DNA of 64,000 nt from Xenopus tropicalis (GCF_000004195.4 NC_030677.2:64628222-64692221); one strand, 5' to 3'. Counted from the stretch's first letter, positions 11,776-24,281 are shown. Translations and numbers: made by a program. Notes: generated by a model from the sequence alone, not told the origin.

Positions 11776-12640
11776 AGTCATCCAAGCCACTCTAATTTAC
11801 TTGGAAAGAGTAATCATGTTTTTTGAGCACCTTTCTTTAGAGAAAACAACCTCAACCTTGACAGTTTTTCCTCATAGTTTAATTCTTGCATTCCCTTTAC
11901 CAGTCTAGTTGCACATCTCTGCTCTCTCTCCAGTCAATTAGTATCCTTTTTAAAGACTAGGGCCCAATTTGCCTTACCAAGAATCTATAATCAAGCAAAA
12001 TGAAGTTTTCATTCTTCTAGTTAAAGCCCTTTTTTATACAAGTGCTTTATTTGCTGAAGCAGCCACGGAGTGTAGGGTACCTGGGGCTGCTCTCCGAGGC
12101 CGGCTGCCAGGTCCCAAAGTCCCAAAACACACCAGAGGCCTAGGATCACTGCGAAGTGATCTTTTCTATTGGAAACCACTAAGCCTTTGTTCCTATTGCT
12201 GAAACTCCGATTTTGACCTGGCCTGACTTTGGATTTGAACCTCGCTGCCTGAACTGACCTATCGCCTGCCCGACTACTCTCCTGCTTTTTTGCTCTGACG
12301 GTTCGTTCGGCACTCCTGCCACTCCTCCACTAGGTTCAGTCCTGTCTCACCCTCAGCGACTGTCACCTCAGTGGGAGGTGTTGGAGAGGTTCTTCTCCCG
12401 CGAATTCTTCCAGCAACGATTCACCTTCGGTTTTGATACGGAGTGACTCTGACTTGAGTTACACAGTTTGCTATCCACAAAAATCCCCAAATACTTCTCA
12501 GTTAAGGTGGTCTGCAACCATTTAGTGTATAACTCTCTTTTTATTTGGAGTCTATTGTTGGAAATAATTCAGATACAGCAGACTTCCCTGATGATTCTGA
12601 TGCAGAAAGTACACAGCACGCTATTAAATTTAGTGTGTGT
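11776..12640 (-). mobile_element. older LINE copy of the same CR1/L2 family, split by an insertion
   Basis: In the same orientation as the LINE at 7721-9600, 11776-12064 aligns with about 8090-8430 of that copy (for example CTCTAATTTACTTGGAAAGAG, ACCAGTCTAGTTGCACATCT). After the 365-bp insertion the match resumes with ACAGTTTGCTATCCACAAAA at about 12465. It is clearly more diverged than the 7.7-kb copy and encodes no continuous protein. Confidence 0.75.
12073..12437. mobile_element. unclassified 365-bp GC-rich insertion with 8-bp target duplication
   Basis: The bases ACGGAGTG occur exactly at 12065-12072 and 12438-12445, on either side of a GC-rich block that interrupts the LINE alignment. 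The block begins TAGGGTACCTGGGGCTG and ends CGGTTTTGATA. It shows no inverted termini, no TG..CA ends and no obvious coding capacity. An 8-bp duplication suits hAT elements, but the missing right inverted repeat argues against that; a SINE-like retroposon or a solo LTR-like piece is also possible. Confidence 0.7.
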
Positions 12641-14139
12641 TCCAAACATGTAATTTAAGCCTACATTATCTGTATTTCATAATGCTAGAGGAAGTCTGTG
12701 AAATAAAAAAATAAATAACACTGGGCTGTGCTTCTGTTATTATACACAAACCAAAATGGGATCTGAAATGCTACAATGTGACTATGGTATTTGACCATAG
12801 TCTGGTGAATTATCCCCAACAGTCTAGAATTTCTAATCGATTACAATAGAATTATTTTATGCTTAAAGTGGGAAAGCCGAGGAAATTGAATTTGCCACTC
12901 AGATTATGAGATGCTCCCTTAGGTTCCCTCATTAATCTTTACTTTGTCTTCTTTACTTTACCAGAGCAACAGTAACTATAGTTGAGCAGTTTTCCATATT
13001 TTCCTAAACCAAAAAAAATGTGTCTCACTAAGCCTACTTTATAAGAGACATTCAGTTGAAATATATTGTGTATATTTTTGTACTAGGAATGAAAATTTGA
13101 TACCAATTATTAAACGCTTAGGAAACTATTTGGTGTATGCTAATCATCACAGGTTGCTTTCCAGTTGAACGTTTTTCACATCAACTTCTTGTTTTGAGAT
13201 GTATTTTCCAACAGGCTTTCCTAAATATGAGATGCAATATTCATGACTAGCTAAGACTCTTTTACAAGGACAATCACAGACACATCTAAAATACAAAAAA
13301 GAATTTAAAGGCATGAAAAAGAACAGAATGCTACATGCTTTACATACAGGGCTATTAAGCTAATGGCACACTGGTTTTGCTACCCCAATGCCTCTCAGAT
13401 AAAATTGTCAATGACTTTACAATATAGCCTGGAATTGTTTTTTGTCTATTTGACTTTTGACCTTATATTCAGGTGTGTGGTTTAAAAAAAAAAAAGCTAA
13501 TGCATATTACTGTGTGTAATCGTGTTGATGGAAGCGCATGGAATTAGAGAAAAACAAAAGCAAAACTAGTGCAATACGTACAAAACTTTCTTTGTGACTA
13601 AAACGCTAAAAGATTTTTAGCGTTCTAATTTGGTGCAAAATGTGCAAATATATTAAGTGAATCGAACAATCAAAAGTGCTTATACAACAGCCCAATGCAG
13701 TATATCACACCCACACGATGTGTCCAAAGTAAATGCTCACCAGATTTAATTAAAATAAGAGCATGTAGAGAAGTCAATTCGGCTATTGATTGCACTGCAT
13801 CCTTAGTCCTCAGAGTATATGGAATAAAGAGGAATCGAAAATAGTATAAAATCGTTTAATATGTAAAATAAAGCCCCTGCACAATGCAGGCTACTTACAG
13901 TGTGAAGCAGTATATCAGACACAACAAAAAGCCCTAAAATGCATATTACTAGTTGTGTTGTTACGATGGCTTAATAGAACAGGGGAAAATTTTGCTCCTA
14001 CTATTATATTACATGAAGGCAAAAATATTCTACACGCTTAAGTGGGACATTTAGGTGACACCTTAACTGACAAGTGAAAAAATGTATGCACTTTAACAGT
14101 TGTCCATGTTGTGCTGTTATTCTCTCACTGACTTATATA
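12641..14139. other. AT-rich sequence without recognised genes
   Basis: It contains an A-run at about 13483-13494 and a small 10-bp palindrome (AACGCTAAAA / TTTTAGCGTT) near 13601-13624. No coding exon or element boundary was identified. Confidence 0.45.
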
Positions 14140-14407
14140 CAGGTATGGGATCTGTTATCCAGAATGCTTGGGACCTGGGGTTTTCTGGATTATTATTGAT
14201 TAAACCCAATAGTCTTGTTTTGCCTCCAATAAGGATTAATTATATCTTAGGATCAAGTATAAGGTACTGTTTTATTATTACAGAGAAAAACGGAATCATT
14301 TTCTAAAATTAAAATTATTTGCTTATAATGGAGTCTATGGGAGATGGCCCTTCCGTAATTCTGAACTTTCTGGGTAATGGGTTTCTGGATAAGGGATCCC
14401 ATATCTG
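14140..14407. mobile_element. complete CAGGTATGGG-family MITE
   Basis: The ends CAGGTATGGGATCTGTTATC and GGGATCCCATATCTG are flanked on both sides by TA. The interior has TTTTGCCTCCAATAAGGATT and TTTTATTATTACAGAGAAAA in the family order. With 1520-1667 and 24432-24733 it supports a two-base TA target, as in Tc1/mariner elements, although the superfamily cannot be proven from this window. Confidence 0.85.
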
Positions 14408-14422
14408 TACATTATTATTAAT

Positions 14423-14708
14423 TAATCCATCACCAAATCCATTATTTTTGGGTTCGGCATGAACCCTGAATCCTTTGAGAAAAAGTCGACCGAATCCTGA
14501 ACTGAATCCAAATCCTAATTTGTGCATGGAAATTAACGTAGGGTGCGCTTAAAAATGTTTTTACTTCTGTGTTCATGTAACCAAAAGTCACATGATTTTA
14601 ATGATTCGTTTCAGCCAGATGCTTGGATTCGGCTGAATCCAAATCCTGCTGAAAAAGGCCAGATCTTCATCAAATCCTGAGCTGAATCCTGGATTCGGTG
14701 CATTCCTG
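14423..14708. mobile_element. hAT-like repeat with GCACCGAATCC ends
   Basis: It is made of repeated GAATCC/GGATTC words (CATCACCAAATCC on the left, GGATTCGGTGCATTCCTG on the right). The flanking 8-mers are TTATTAAT and TTATTAAA, seven of eight identical, fitting a hAT-type 8-bp duplication. It is related to the fragment at 26115-26365. Confidence 0.65.
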
Positions 14709-14716
14709 TTATTAAA

Positions 14717-16540
14717 AACTTTCAAAATCTTATGTTTGCCATGCTTCAGGGTTTCAGCTGTGTTGCTTTAGGAAATGGAATTCTGGGAACAGTATTTAAT
14801 TACAGTTCTACAGACTGTATCATTACTCTAATTTGGAAGGATATACTTCACTAGTTCCACATCTGGCTATTCATCAGTATTTTGTTAATAAAAACACTAG
14901 TCACAATGCATATCAAGAACACGCCCTATTTCTTTTGAACACATGTATATTGCGTCTTTAAAGCATGATTTTTGTATTAATGATTATAATATATTTACTT
15001 CGATTTTTTTTTATTGACCTGGCATAAACATACTGATATAAACAGTAGGCTTAGAGAAGCAGAATGAACTTTGTGACTACATGCTGCAATCATTAGTTAG
15101 ATTATATATGTTTATGGAAAACTATTTTGCCTTCTAAGATTATAATTAGCTTAGTCTGGAGAGAAAAAAAAATCAAATAATGGGAGCAGTAACCTGGATA
15201 TTCAGCCATATAGCATTTATGAAGACGTGTGATATCAGACAAAAGAGAGCAGCCAACTGAAACCTTCCCAAGTCTATCTTTGAAAAGACATTTAATATTT
15301 TTAGAGTTGTTAGATTTGGATTAAAATCATAAACCACCAGAGACCCTTTAAAAGTAAAATTAGATCATCTTGATCTTTTGGAAGATTGCACTTTTAGATG
15401 GATCCATTCCAACATTTTTAAAGCCATGTGTACATGTTCCAGCCTACACATTTAACAAGCTGAGAATATGTAAAGATAAACTTGGCACCTATAACAGTTC
15501 ATACTGTAAGTAGTGGTCATAATGTTAACTGCAAAGAGATGTAATGGGAAAATCAACAAGATTAAGAGCCCAAGTGATAACATTATGGGTTGGGGTAAAC
15601 TGCTTTATGAAGAATGAAACCAATGCCTGATGTACCATGATAACCACAAGCATAAAAACACAGAACTCAGTGTTCCTACCAATGTTCTGGAATTCCATTC
15701 TTGCTTGATTTCTGGGCATTTACAGCAAATGCCATGAGCCAAGTCTCGCCCAAATCGCTTTCTCACTATGTTCATCAACCTTTCAGCAGTTTGCATGAGC
15801 CAAAGACAAAATATTAATAATAAACCCCAAAAATGTGAATTGGAAATTTGATAGGAAGCAACGTGAGAATTTTAGTCAATATTTACAAGTTAACAGTCTT
15901 TGCTCTTTGCTTGGCCAAGAAATGATGGAAGGGTGAGGAAGAAAAGCCCTATATGTACCCCTTCTTCGAAAAGACAACTGATATATAAAATTACCTTATA
16001 AAAAAGGGGGTTTTTGTTATGATATCTTACTGCTGCTAAAAGTAATTCAGTGCAGGCTTTTTATTTGCTTTTGGAAATAATAAATTGTATGCATTGTATC
16101 TATACAGCTCTAAAGTGAGTTTTTAAATGCTACCTGATACAACATTCATAGCCATTTACACACTTTTGTGGTTCATAATATTTATATAGAGGGTTTTAGT
16201 ATTACTGTTTATGTTTCTCTCCTGTTTTTCACAGTCATAGCAAATGGGACCACTGTAAAATAAAATGTTTTTAAAATAAAATAAAATGTTTACAGTTCTG
16301 AATGTAAATATAGGCATACAAGTTAAAAGTAGAAAACCTAAGAATATAATTAAATGTTCTTGGTCATCACAGAATGAATAGGAATGAATGCAATACCAGC
16401 TACTATGTGCATCATTATACCCTAAGCATTAAATCTTTGATTGGTTGCGATTAGCTTAATGAACTATGAAACTAATACATGCATGCAGGGTGTGTTCTGC
16501 ATATGTTATTATGCCTTTAGGGGATATCTAGAGGGCACAC
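14717..16540. other. AT-rich sequence without recognised genes
   Basis: Only small open frames occur, the longest about 64 codons at 15525-15796 (-). No repeat shared with other parts of the window was found. Confidence 0.45.
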
Positions 16541-16875
16541 TGTACCCTGCAACAAGTGTTTATGGTAAATTATTTGTTAGAGGGAAAATGTCAAAGTGAT
16601 ATACATATGTATAAACACATGTGCACACACACATAAATAAATATACAGGCAGTGATGTAACTGTAGAGGAAGCAGACCCTGGGGGACAGGAGGTCTGCTT
16701 CCTCTATAGCTGAGAGACTGTACCATGTAACAAGAGTTTTTTTTGTAAATTATTTATTAGATGGGATATGTCAAAGTGAAATACATGTGTATAAGCGCAC
16801 ACACACACAGTGGCATAACTATACAGGAAACAGACCCTGGGGGACAGGGGGTCTGCTTCCTCTATATCTGTAGAG
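16541..16875. repeat. 178-bp direct tandem duplication
   Basis: The segment starting TGTACCCTGCAACAAG at 16541 recurs as TGTACCATGTAACAAG at 16719, and both copies run through ATGTCAAAGTGA and CAGACCCTGGGGGACAG. The first copy contains a perfect 15-bp inverted repeat, TAGAGGAAGCAGACC at 16664-16678 and its complement at 16692-16706. The left arm of this stem has decayed in the second copy. Confidence 0.8.
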
Positions 16876-17320
16876 AATCCCCCATCCCCAGGACACAAAC
16901 AAGGGGACGGGAAACAGGGAGTGGAGGAAGTGACCGGGTAAAGCAGAGGAAGTGACCAGGTAGGGGGTTGCAGTTTGCACTGACCCCTTTCAAAGATTTT
17001 TTTTGTGGGCAGGCCCTATAGTTACTCCAGTAAATACTGGAACAAAGACATAGCTCACAGGATTGAAAGAAGTGCTAAAATTTAAATGCAAAAAGAAAGG
17101 TTTATTATACAATGTTTCTCCCACAAACCTTTACCTGGAGTGTGTGACACTAAAACATTGAGTTGGGTAATAAATCTTTCTTTTTTGTATTTACATTTCT
17201 GTTTGTCAATTCTTTAAATCCTGTGAATGCTGTCCTTGTCCCTTTGTATTTTATTGTACTACCACTCAGGATTTTGTTTCTGTTTATGGTGTACACTCTT
17301 TGGACTACTTAATACACTTA

Positions 17321-17850
17321 GGGGCTGATTTACTAAGACACGAATTCGAATCCGAATTGGAAAAATTCCGATTGGAAAACGAACATTTTGCGACTTTTTC
17401 GTATTTTTTGCGATTTTTTCGGCGCCTTTACGACTTTTCGGAAATTATCGCGACTTTTTCATTACCAATACGATTTGCGCGAAAAAACGCGAGTTTTTCG
17501 TAGCCATTCCGAAAGTTGTGCAAAATCTGGTGATTTTTTCGTAGCGTTAAAACTTGCGCGAAAAGTCGCGCCTTTTTCGTAGCGTTAAAACTTAAAAGGT
17601 GCGACGTTTCGCGCAAGTTTTAACTCTACGAAAAAATTGCGACTTTACGCGCAAGTTTTAACGCTACAAAAAATCGCCAGATTTTGCGCAACTTTCGGAA
17701 TGGCTACGAAAAACTCACGTTTTTTCACGCAAATCGTATTGGTAATGAAAAAGTCGCGATAATTTCCGAAAAAATTGCAAAATACCGATCATTACGAAAA
17801 AAACGCAATCGGACGCATTCGGCCCGTTCGTGGGTTAGTAAATGTGCCCC
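17321..17850. mobile_element. Harbinger-like palindromic MITE, 530 bp
   Basis: The ends GGGGCTGATTTACTAA and TTAGTAAATGTGCCCC are inverted. TTA stands directly outside both (17318-17320 and 17851-17853), matching the three-base TTA/TAA target of PIF/Harbinger elements. Nearly the whole element folds back on itself. It is CpG-rich (TTCGCGCAAG, CGAAAAAGTCGCG) in an AT-rich setting. Open frames within it are due to the palindrome. Confidence 0.85.
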
Positions 17851-19386
17851 TTAATGTATGGTTATATTTATGAAGTGTTTATAGTAATAACAAATTCAAA
17901 TTAGGCAGATTGCTTCAGAATTAATGGTTCTAACTAGATCAATCCACTGTATGCATGTATTTGGTTCCAGTTGATAAATAAGGATACTGATTAAAAGAAT
18001 GGGACAAAATGTGGCTTTGACCATAATCTACAATCAGATGCAACATTAAAACATTGTTTTTTTTAGTGGTCTAAGATGTATGATCCCAAATGGCTCAATG
18101 TGTTTGTCCTTAGCTTCCATCTGCGTGACTGAAGAGAAGCATATATTAGTTGTCAATGTTTGTGGTTTATAACATCTGGTGTATATGAAACTCACTATAC
18201 TATATGTGGGTATAGTCTATCTTTTTTTGGGGGGGAGAAAAGTACAAGATGGTGCCCCCTGAAAGACAATATAAGCCAATAAACTGCCCTTTTTACTTGC
18301 TCTTGGCTAATCCTAGACACAGTATGATCCAGATAAACAAATCTAAGTGTTTATGGTTTTAACAAACATAATTGTAATTGTAAGTATTATAATTATACAG
18401 ATCTCAACATACAGTACATCAAATCAAACGTAAAAAAAAAGTAAAAGGTAAGGTGTAAAATAGATAAACATATGGAGATAGCATTTTAATGAAAATATGT
18501 ACAATTCCCCCATGAGCACCAGTTTGTAAAAACTGAAGAAAAATTGTGTTCTGCATCTTTCCATAATTCCTTTGTTTGAGATTGATTACATATTATGACA
18601 AATATGATACAAACAAAAGGGAAAAAATATAGTTTCTTACAAATTCAGTTTTGTGGGTAATATAGAAAATAGAAGTCTTGCAGTTCCAAGGTACTCTGTG
18701 CAAGGAGTACAAATATGTATAATTTAGCATTCATAGCCAACCAACCTCAGTTTCGGCAAAAGCACACTAAAATGCTTTATACATAAATGCTTCAACATAT
18801 AAAACATGCTATTTTTAGGTTAACCAGCCTTAAACATCATATATTTATATTTCAGATATTCAAACAAGAAAACAAACTGGTTGCACTTTTTATTATGTTT
18901 GAGGGCTTAAATACCTGTGTTAAAGAACCAAATGTAATATTAAAATAGATTTGTGGATTAGCTAGAGATATACAGTACAATGGGTTGCCATGCTCCAAAT
19001 GCTTAGTACATTACTTCCATGAAAAAAGCCCATAAAACAGGGAGTTCTGCTGACCAAATTCCATTTCTAATCAGCTTTGTCAAGCACAAAAAAATACCCA
19101 TAGGCATAACAAATACCCATAATAGCCATGTACAGTGAAAAGGTTCACAGAAGCAAACAGCTATTTTGATTTTAGCAAACCCAAGGGAAATTGGTTTTCA
19201 AGCTCCAAGCATAAAAGAAACACATTTAAATGTAATCCTTTTACCATAAGTAATAGAAGCAAATTAATTGTTCAGGAGTATACTCTGCCTTTTTTGGTCA
19301 CTGACCAATACAACTATATATAAAAAAAAAGGCTGAGCATTTTCCTGAAAAATTAATTTACAGTAGCGATATATATATATATATAT
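17851..19386. other. AT-rich sequence ending in a short (TA)n tract
   Basis: A (TA)n run lies at about 19369-19387. No gene seen. Confidence 0.45.
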
Positions 19387-19560
19387 AACACAGTCCACAT
19401 GACAGCACCACACTCCAAAAACTGCAGCTGCCCCTGTGCACGGAACACCATGCGAATACCAAAATAAAACAGCCAGCACCAAGGGTCTTTGTGGTTTCAA
19501 AAATATCTTGTGTATTATAATTGCATGTACAACCAACTTTTAGGTCACTTTTGGGACACA
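19387..19560. repeat. possible dispersed repeat fragment between two TA runs
   Basis: The piece contains CACTCCAAAAACTGCAGC and GGTCACTTTTGGGACACA and is bounded by (TA)n on each side. It resembles a frequent amphibian repeat from memory, but no second copy lies in this window. Confidence 0.35.
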
Positions 19561-19695
19561 GTATATATATATATCAGACATCATGACAACACCTGATTTA
19601 CCTTTATTTTTTTTTTCCCTGATGCAAAATAAAAACTTGTTTTATAAAAAAAAAATGACTAGCAACCAAGGGGCTTAATCAACAAAACTTATGTA

Positions 19696-20225
19696 TTAAA
19701 GGAATACTGTCATGGGAAATTATGTTTTTTTCAAAACACATCAGTTAATAGAGCTTCTCCAGCAGTATCCTGCATGGAAATCCATTTTTAAAAGTGCAAA
19801 CAGAATTTTCTATAATTAATTTTGAAATTTCTCATGGGGCTAGCCATATTCTTCCTTTCCCAGGGTGCCACAGTCATGTGACTTGTGCTCTGATAAAATT
19901 CAGTCACACTTTACTGCTGCGCTGAAAGTTGGAATAATACCACCCCCTTCCTTTCCCCACCCCAACACCAGCAGCCGATCAGGAGAACAATGGGAAGTAG
20001 CAAGATAGCAGCTCCCAGTTGATATCAGATTAACACACAATAGTGAGAAATCCAAGTCCGACTTGAGACTCCTCCAGTTACATGGGAGTAGGAGAAACAA
20101 TAGGTTACCTGAAAGCAGTTCTAATGTGTAGCACTGGCTCCTTCTAAAAGCTCAGAATCAGGCACAATGCACTGAGATGGTGCCTACACACCAATATTAC
20201 AACTAAAAAAATACATTTGTTGTTG
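19696..20225. mobile_element. truncated T2-like MITE, inverted relative to 6754-7540
   Basis: It begins TTAAAGGAATACTGTCATGG, matching the reverse complement of the right end of the 6754-7540 element, and follows it through GCTTCTCCAGCAG, CTGATAAAATTCAGTCACACT and GGTGCCTACACACCAATAT. The match stops at about 20225, roughly 100 bp before the other terminus. Confidence 0.8.
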
Positions 20226-21763
20226 TTTAAGAATATAGAGAGCGCTGAAATTCGTTAACAAAATGGTTTATTGTTTGGAAAAGTTTGAATATACATGGCA
20301 AGGACTAATTTTGGATGTTGTATTTGATAATAAAGCTGGGGCCGAACTCTGAACGGTGTCATTGCATCTTTTGTCAGCTAGGTGCAACGGGGCAAGAGTG
20401 ATAATGGGAGGGAACAAGTCTCCACAGTCACATTTTAAATGGTAGAGTGAATTTAAAAATAAAACATACACCATAAAATAATGCCATAAAATATTAAGTG
20501 AACATATGTGTACTACCAACATTTAGATGACATACACTTAATAGTGAAATGTTGTTGATCAAGTCCCTTGGTTGCTGGTCATATTTAATCAATGTAAATG
20601 TAATGCTTTGTAAAGTATGCCTGAAAATTAATTTAATAGCGTTGCTTGCAAGTGAAACTCACATCATGCTAATTGCAGCACATTTATTTCAAAGAAACGA
20701 AGGACTCCTCACGGGTTTTCCAGATATGGGATCTTTCCATAATTTGGCCTGATGTAAATTATTATAATTACTAGGGGGTGTCTTACAAATTGGCACTCTG
20801 GTGTAAATTTCCCTTTTAAATAAAACAAATACATTTTCTACAGTATGTCTCAAAAACTTTCTCATTGGGCTCTACCTAAAGCATCTCTCTTAAACAATCT
20901 AGGCAATTATATGGATATAATCTTTGCTAGTGCAAATTATTTGTATTGGTAAGCCGCAAAAGAATTGCTGTTTACTTTCTTGCAGATTTTCTTTCAGGAA
21001 AATGTGCGTGTCGGCTGAAAGGCTTGTGCAGTTTCAAAGCTGGAAGGAACTTATTCTTTTTGTAATGAAACTTAAGATAGAAATCTTTCTACATAAATGT
21101 GAAAGTTGAGCAAAAATACAAATCGCAAATAAAACACTCATGTGGTCTGTGTTTCTTCAAATGAGATAACTTATTCAATTGCACTTAAAGCAAACTAGGG
21201 CAAAACAGTAAAACTGTGGCTTCTATAAGTTAAAAACATATAGTTAACAGACGTGAAAAGCAATTCAATTTGTTGGTCAATAAAGAAAACAGTGAGAAAT
21301 GTTGCCAGCGCCCACCCACACTGTGTATAGAGAAGTAAATATCACGGTGTGATTCAGAGCGCCTAGCATTTGATCCAACACAGAGCAAATGTTGTTAATT
21401 ATTTTTGTAAAGCAAAGCTATCTGCCGAAGATATCTCTGTCTTTTGTCTTTCAGCTGTGCTGTGCAGCATCTGCATTACATATATTGACACAGCCAAGGG
21501 AGAGATTTTCCACTTCATGTTGAAGCAAATAATACCCTGATGGCATTTGAATCATACGGTATGTGTTGGTAATACTTGGGATATTCATTTAGTGCTTAAC
21601 TGTTGCAGACACCTGATTTGTGTTATTCTCTTGGTATGTTACAGATGCGAAAAATAGCATGCCAATGTCTAGTGACTATTACATAGAGTTGAACACAGAC
21701 AGGGTTTCATTTATTGCTGAATTTAACATATATGCAGTTCAGAAGCGTCAGTGACACCCTCCT
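20226..21763. other. sequence without recognised genes
   Basis: A decayed CAGGTATGGG-like remnant (CCAGATATGGGATC) lies at about 20718-20735. Nothing else was assigned. Confidence 0.45.
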
Positions 21764-21771
21764 GTGTGCAC

Positions 21772-22026
21772 TAGTGATGAGCGAATTTTTTCGCCAGGCA
21801 TGGATTTGCAGTGAATTTCCGTATTTCGCCATTGGCGAATTGTTTAGCAAAACTTCCGTGAAAATTCGGCGCAGAATTTTTTTTATTCGTCAAATTGGGT
21901 GGGACCACGTCAAAAAAATGAGTGCGCGACAAATGTGTTTCGCAAATTTTTCGCTGTTTTGCGAATTTTCGTGCCGTTTTGCGAATTTTATGGCGAAGTG
22001 AAACGGGACAGATTCGCTCATCACTA
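21772..22026. mobile_element. hAT-like MITE (TAGTGATGAGCGAA family)
   Basis: The terminal inverted repeats TAGTGATGAGCGAA and TTCGCTCATCACTA are intact. GTGTGCAC is present exactly at 21764-21771 and 22027-22034, an 8-bp target duplication as expected for hAT elements. The centre contains GGCATGGATTTGC and CGCCATTGGCGAATTG. Confidence 0.9.
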
Positions 22027-22155
22027 GTGTGCACATGTTGTTAAACAGAACTGTTAGCCCCCAGCAAACACAAGTGACATCTTTTGGTGGATTTACAGTG
22101 TTATGAGCAGAAAGTCCACCTGCAACACTGCCTTTGACCGGTTTAGTAACTGTAA

Positions 22156-22492
22156 AGCTGGCCATACACGTGGCGATTTAACGATGTTTTCGTGTTTTCG
22201 GTCGCACGAAACATCGTCAGATCCACCACACACAGTCAGGGCTGAAACAGGAGATAAGGAGGTAGAAACAATAGGATTTCTACCTCCTTCTGCCGATTCA
22301 GCCCTGACGGCAGATTTTGGTCAGGCGCCTTCTATGGCGCCCGATCAAAATTTTCTAACCTGGCCGATCGGCGAGTCGTCCGATATCAGCAGCTTCCTGC
22401 GATATCGGTCGACTTGCCAACATGCCATACACGCACCGAATATCGTACGAAACACGGTTTGTACGATAGTATCGGTGCGTGTATGGCCAGCT
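22156..22492. mobile_element. GGCCATACACG-family MITE, copy 1
   Basis: The ends AGCTGGCCATACACG and CGTGTATGGCCAGCT are inverted. The interior (ACATCGTCAGATCC, TAGAAACAATAGGATTTC, GGCCGATCGGCGAG) matches the copy at 63600-63941 in opposite orientation. Adjacent bases are TAA on the left and TTT on the right, so no clean target duplication remains here. The run of small overlapping open frames comes from the palindrome. Confidence 0.8.
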
Positions 22493-22595
22493 TTTTTTTT
22501 TGTGTTTGTCCCGTGTGGGCTGCCATCCTGAACTGTTCTTTTCTTTTGTATCTTTGTTCCATCAATACTTGCCTCCAAGCCAGACATATAATAAT

Positions 22596-22836
22596 TAGTG
22601 ATGAGCGAAACGTTTTGGCAGGCATGGATTTGCGGCGAATTTCCATGTTTCACCATTGGCGGATTGTTTCGCGAAACTTCCGTGAAAATTCGGTGAGGAA
22701 AAATCCGTTGTGCGGAATGAACAACAGATGAAAAAGTTTGCCGCGGAAAAATTCACCACACGTCCAAAAATTGTCGCAGGCGACAAAAGAATGGCTGCGC
22801 GACAAGTGAATCTTTTGAAAGATTCGCAAATCACTA
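22596..22836. mobile_element. hAT-like MITE (TAGTGATGAGCGAA family)
   Basis: It starts TAGTGATGAGCGAAACG and ends GATTCGCAAATCACTA, with ATAATAAT exactly repeated at 22588-22595 and 22837-22844. The motif AT-repeat is simple, so this duplication is weaker evidence than the one at 21772-22026. Confidence 0.8.
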
Positions 22837-22844
22837 ATAATAAT

Positions 22845-23823
22845 TAGCATTTGCATTGAGGCCATTGGCAGCAACATCCAAAGAACATCCAATACAACAT
22901 ACTGTAGTGCTCATGAGCCACTGCTTGGGGATCAGTGCTACAGAGACTGAGCACTTACAAGGTTTCATTTGTCTTTATGCACACAGTTTATTTGTTTGCT
23001 CATCTAAAATCTTTGTACTTTGTTTTGAGCTATTATTATAAATGTATATTTTATAAAAAATGTCCGAATTCTAAGAGAAGAAAGAAGAAAACACATATGG
23101 CACACCCAAGAGAAGAAACACATATGGCACACCATTCATTTCAATGCAAAGCTGTGGTGCGTGTGCTAGATGAGATTTAATCCATCTGTATCTACTCTTA
23201 AAATACTGTATGTCAAAAATATATTCCATCTCCAGATGGTTCGGCTGTCCAAGTGACAGGTATGTAACCAACAAGTAAATAAAAAACAAATGTATTATTA
23301 AAAGGCCAGTAGTCATTGGAGGGGTTTTTCTGTAATTCCATTTGGATAGGTTTCAGCCATCTTGGCAGACCGAAATGTTGTAATGTTGACCCATTTTGCT
23401 TTGCAGAAGAGCCCTGTCTTTATTAAACTGAGAGGGGGAGCAGGTTTGCTATCTAAATGTGTTGCTTTTACATTAAACAAAACCTAAAATGTCCAAACTG
23501 GTTTGTAGGCATAGAGAAGGGCAACAAATCTTAGTGATCATTTAAGAAGCACTTGTGTCTAGGGTTTTTGTGATGTTAATAGTGAGGAAATCTAGAGAAA
23601 CTTCACACAAAATGGAACATAAACTCAATTTCACAGAGCATAATCCTTTCTGAAGGATAAGTAACAGCACTATATGTATATTTCTGACAGAAAATACAAA
23701 AATAAAGGTGAATCATAAGCTCATACTAAGATAACCTTAATTGAGTTATCAAGCAAAAAGAAAATAAAGTCATAAAACAGATACAAATTAAAAAAGAGCT
23801 CAGCAAAAGGAAACATAAAGTGC
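22845..23823. other. sequence without recognised genes
   Basis: A short direct repeat, AAGAAACACATATGGCACACC-like, lies at about 23088-23131. No exon identified. Confidence 0.45.
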
Positions 23824-23831
23824 TTGGAGGA

Positions 23832-24281
23832 TAGGGATGTAGCGAACATCGACAAAACTCGCGAATATTTGCGAACTTTGCGAACCCCATAGACTTCAAT
23901 GGGAAGGCGAACTTTAAAACCTAGAAAAGCCATTTCTGGCCAGAAAACTGATTTTAAAGTTGTTTAAAGGGTGCCACGACCTGGACAGTGGCATGCAGGA
24001 GAGGGATCAAGGGTAAAAATTTCTCTGAAAAATACTTTGTAAAAAAAACGCCAAAAAAACGCCAAAAAAAAAAACGCAAGCTATTCCTATGTATACGCAA
24101 AGGCGAAAAACCGAAGCGAAAAAACGCGGCGGAAAAAACCGAGGCGAAAAAAAAAATGCGGCGAACCCAAAATGGCGAACATCGCCAAAAGTTATCGAAT
24201 TTGCGGACTTGCGAACACCTGATGTTCGCGCGAATTAGTTCGCCGGCGAACAGTTTGCTACATCAGTTTGCTACATCTCTA
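23832..24281. mobile_element. hAT-like MITE (TAGGGATGTAGCGAAC family), copy 1
   Basis: The left end is TAGGGATGTAGCGAAC and the right end GCTACATCTCTA. TTGGAGGA is repeated exactly at 23824-23831 and 24282-24289. Internal landmarks are CCCCATAGACTTCAATGGG and GTGCCACGACCTGGACAGTG, followed by an A-rich stretch built from GCCAAAAAAA words. The same family occurs inverted at 61561-61963. Confidence 0.9.

Noticed and set aside
12229..12241. B-box-like word GGTTCAAATCC on the minus strand, hinting at a tRNA-derived SINE
   Set aside because: No A box at the proper distance and no tRNA-like fold was found.
22103..22731. Several overlapping open frames of 80-142 codons on both strands
   Set aside because: They lie in the palindromic MITEs at 22156 and 22596. 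Inverted-repeat structure explains open frames on both strands.
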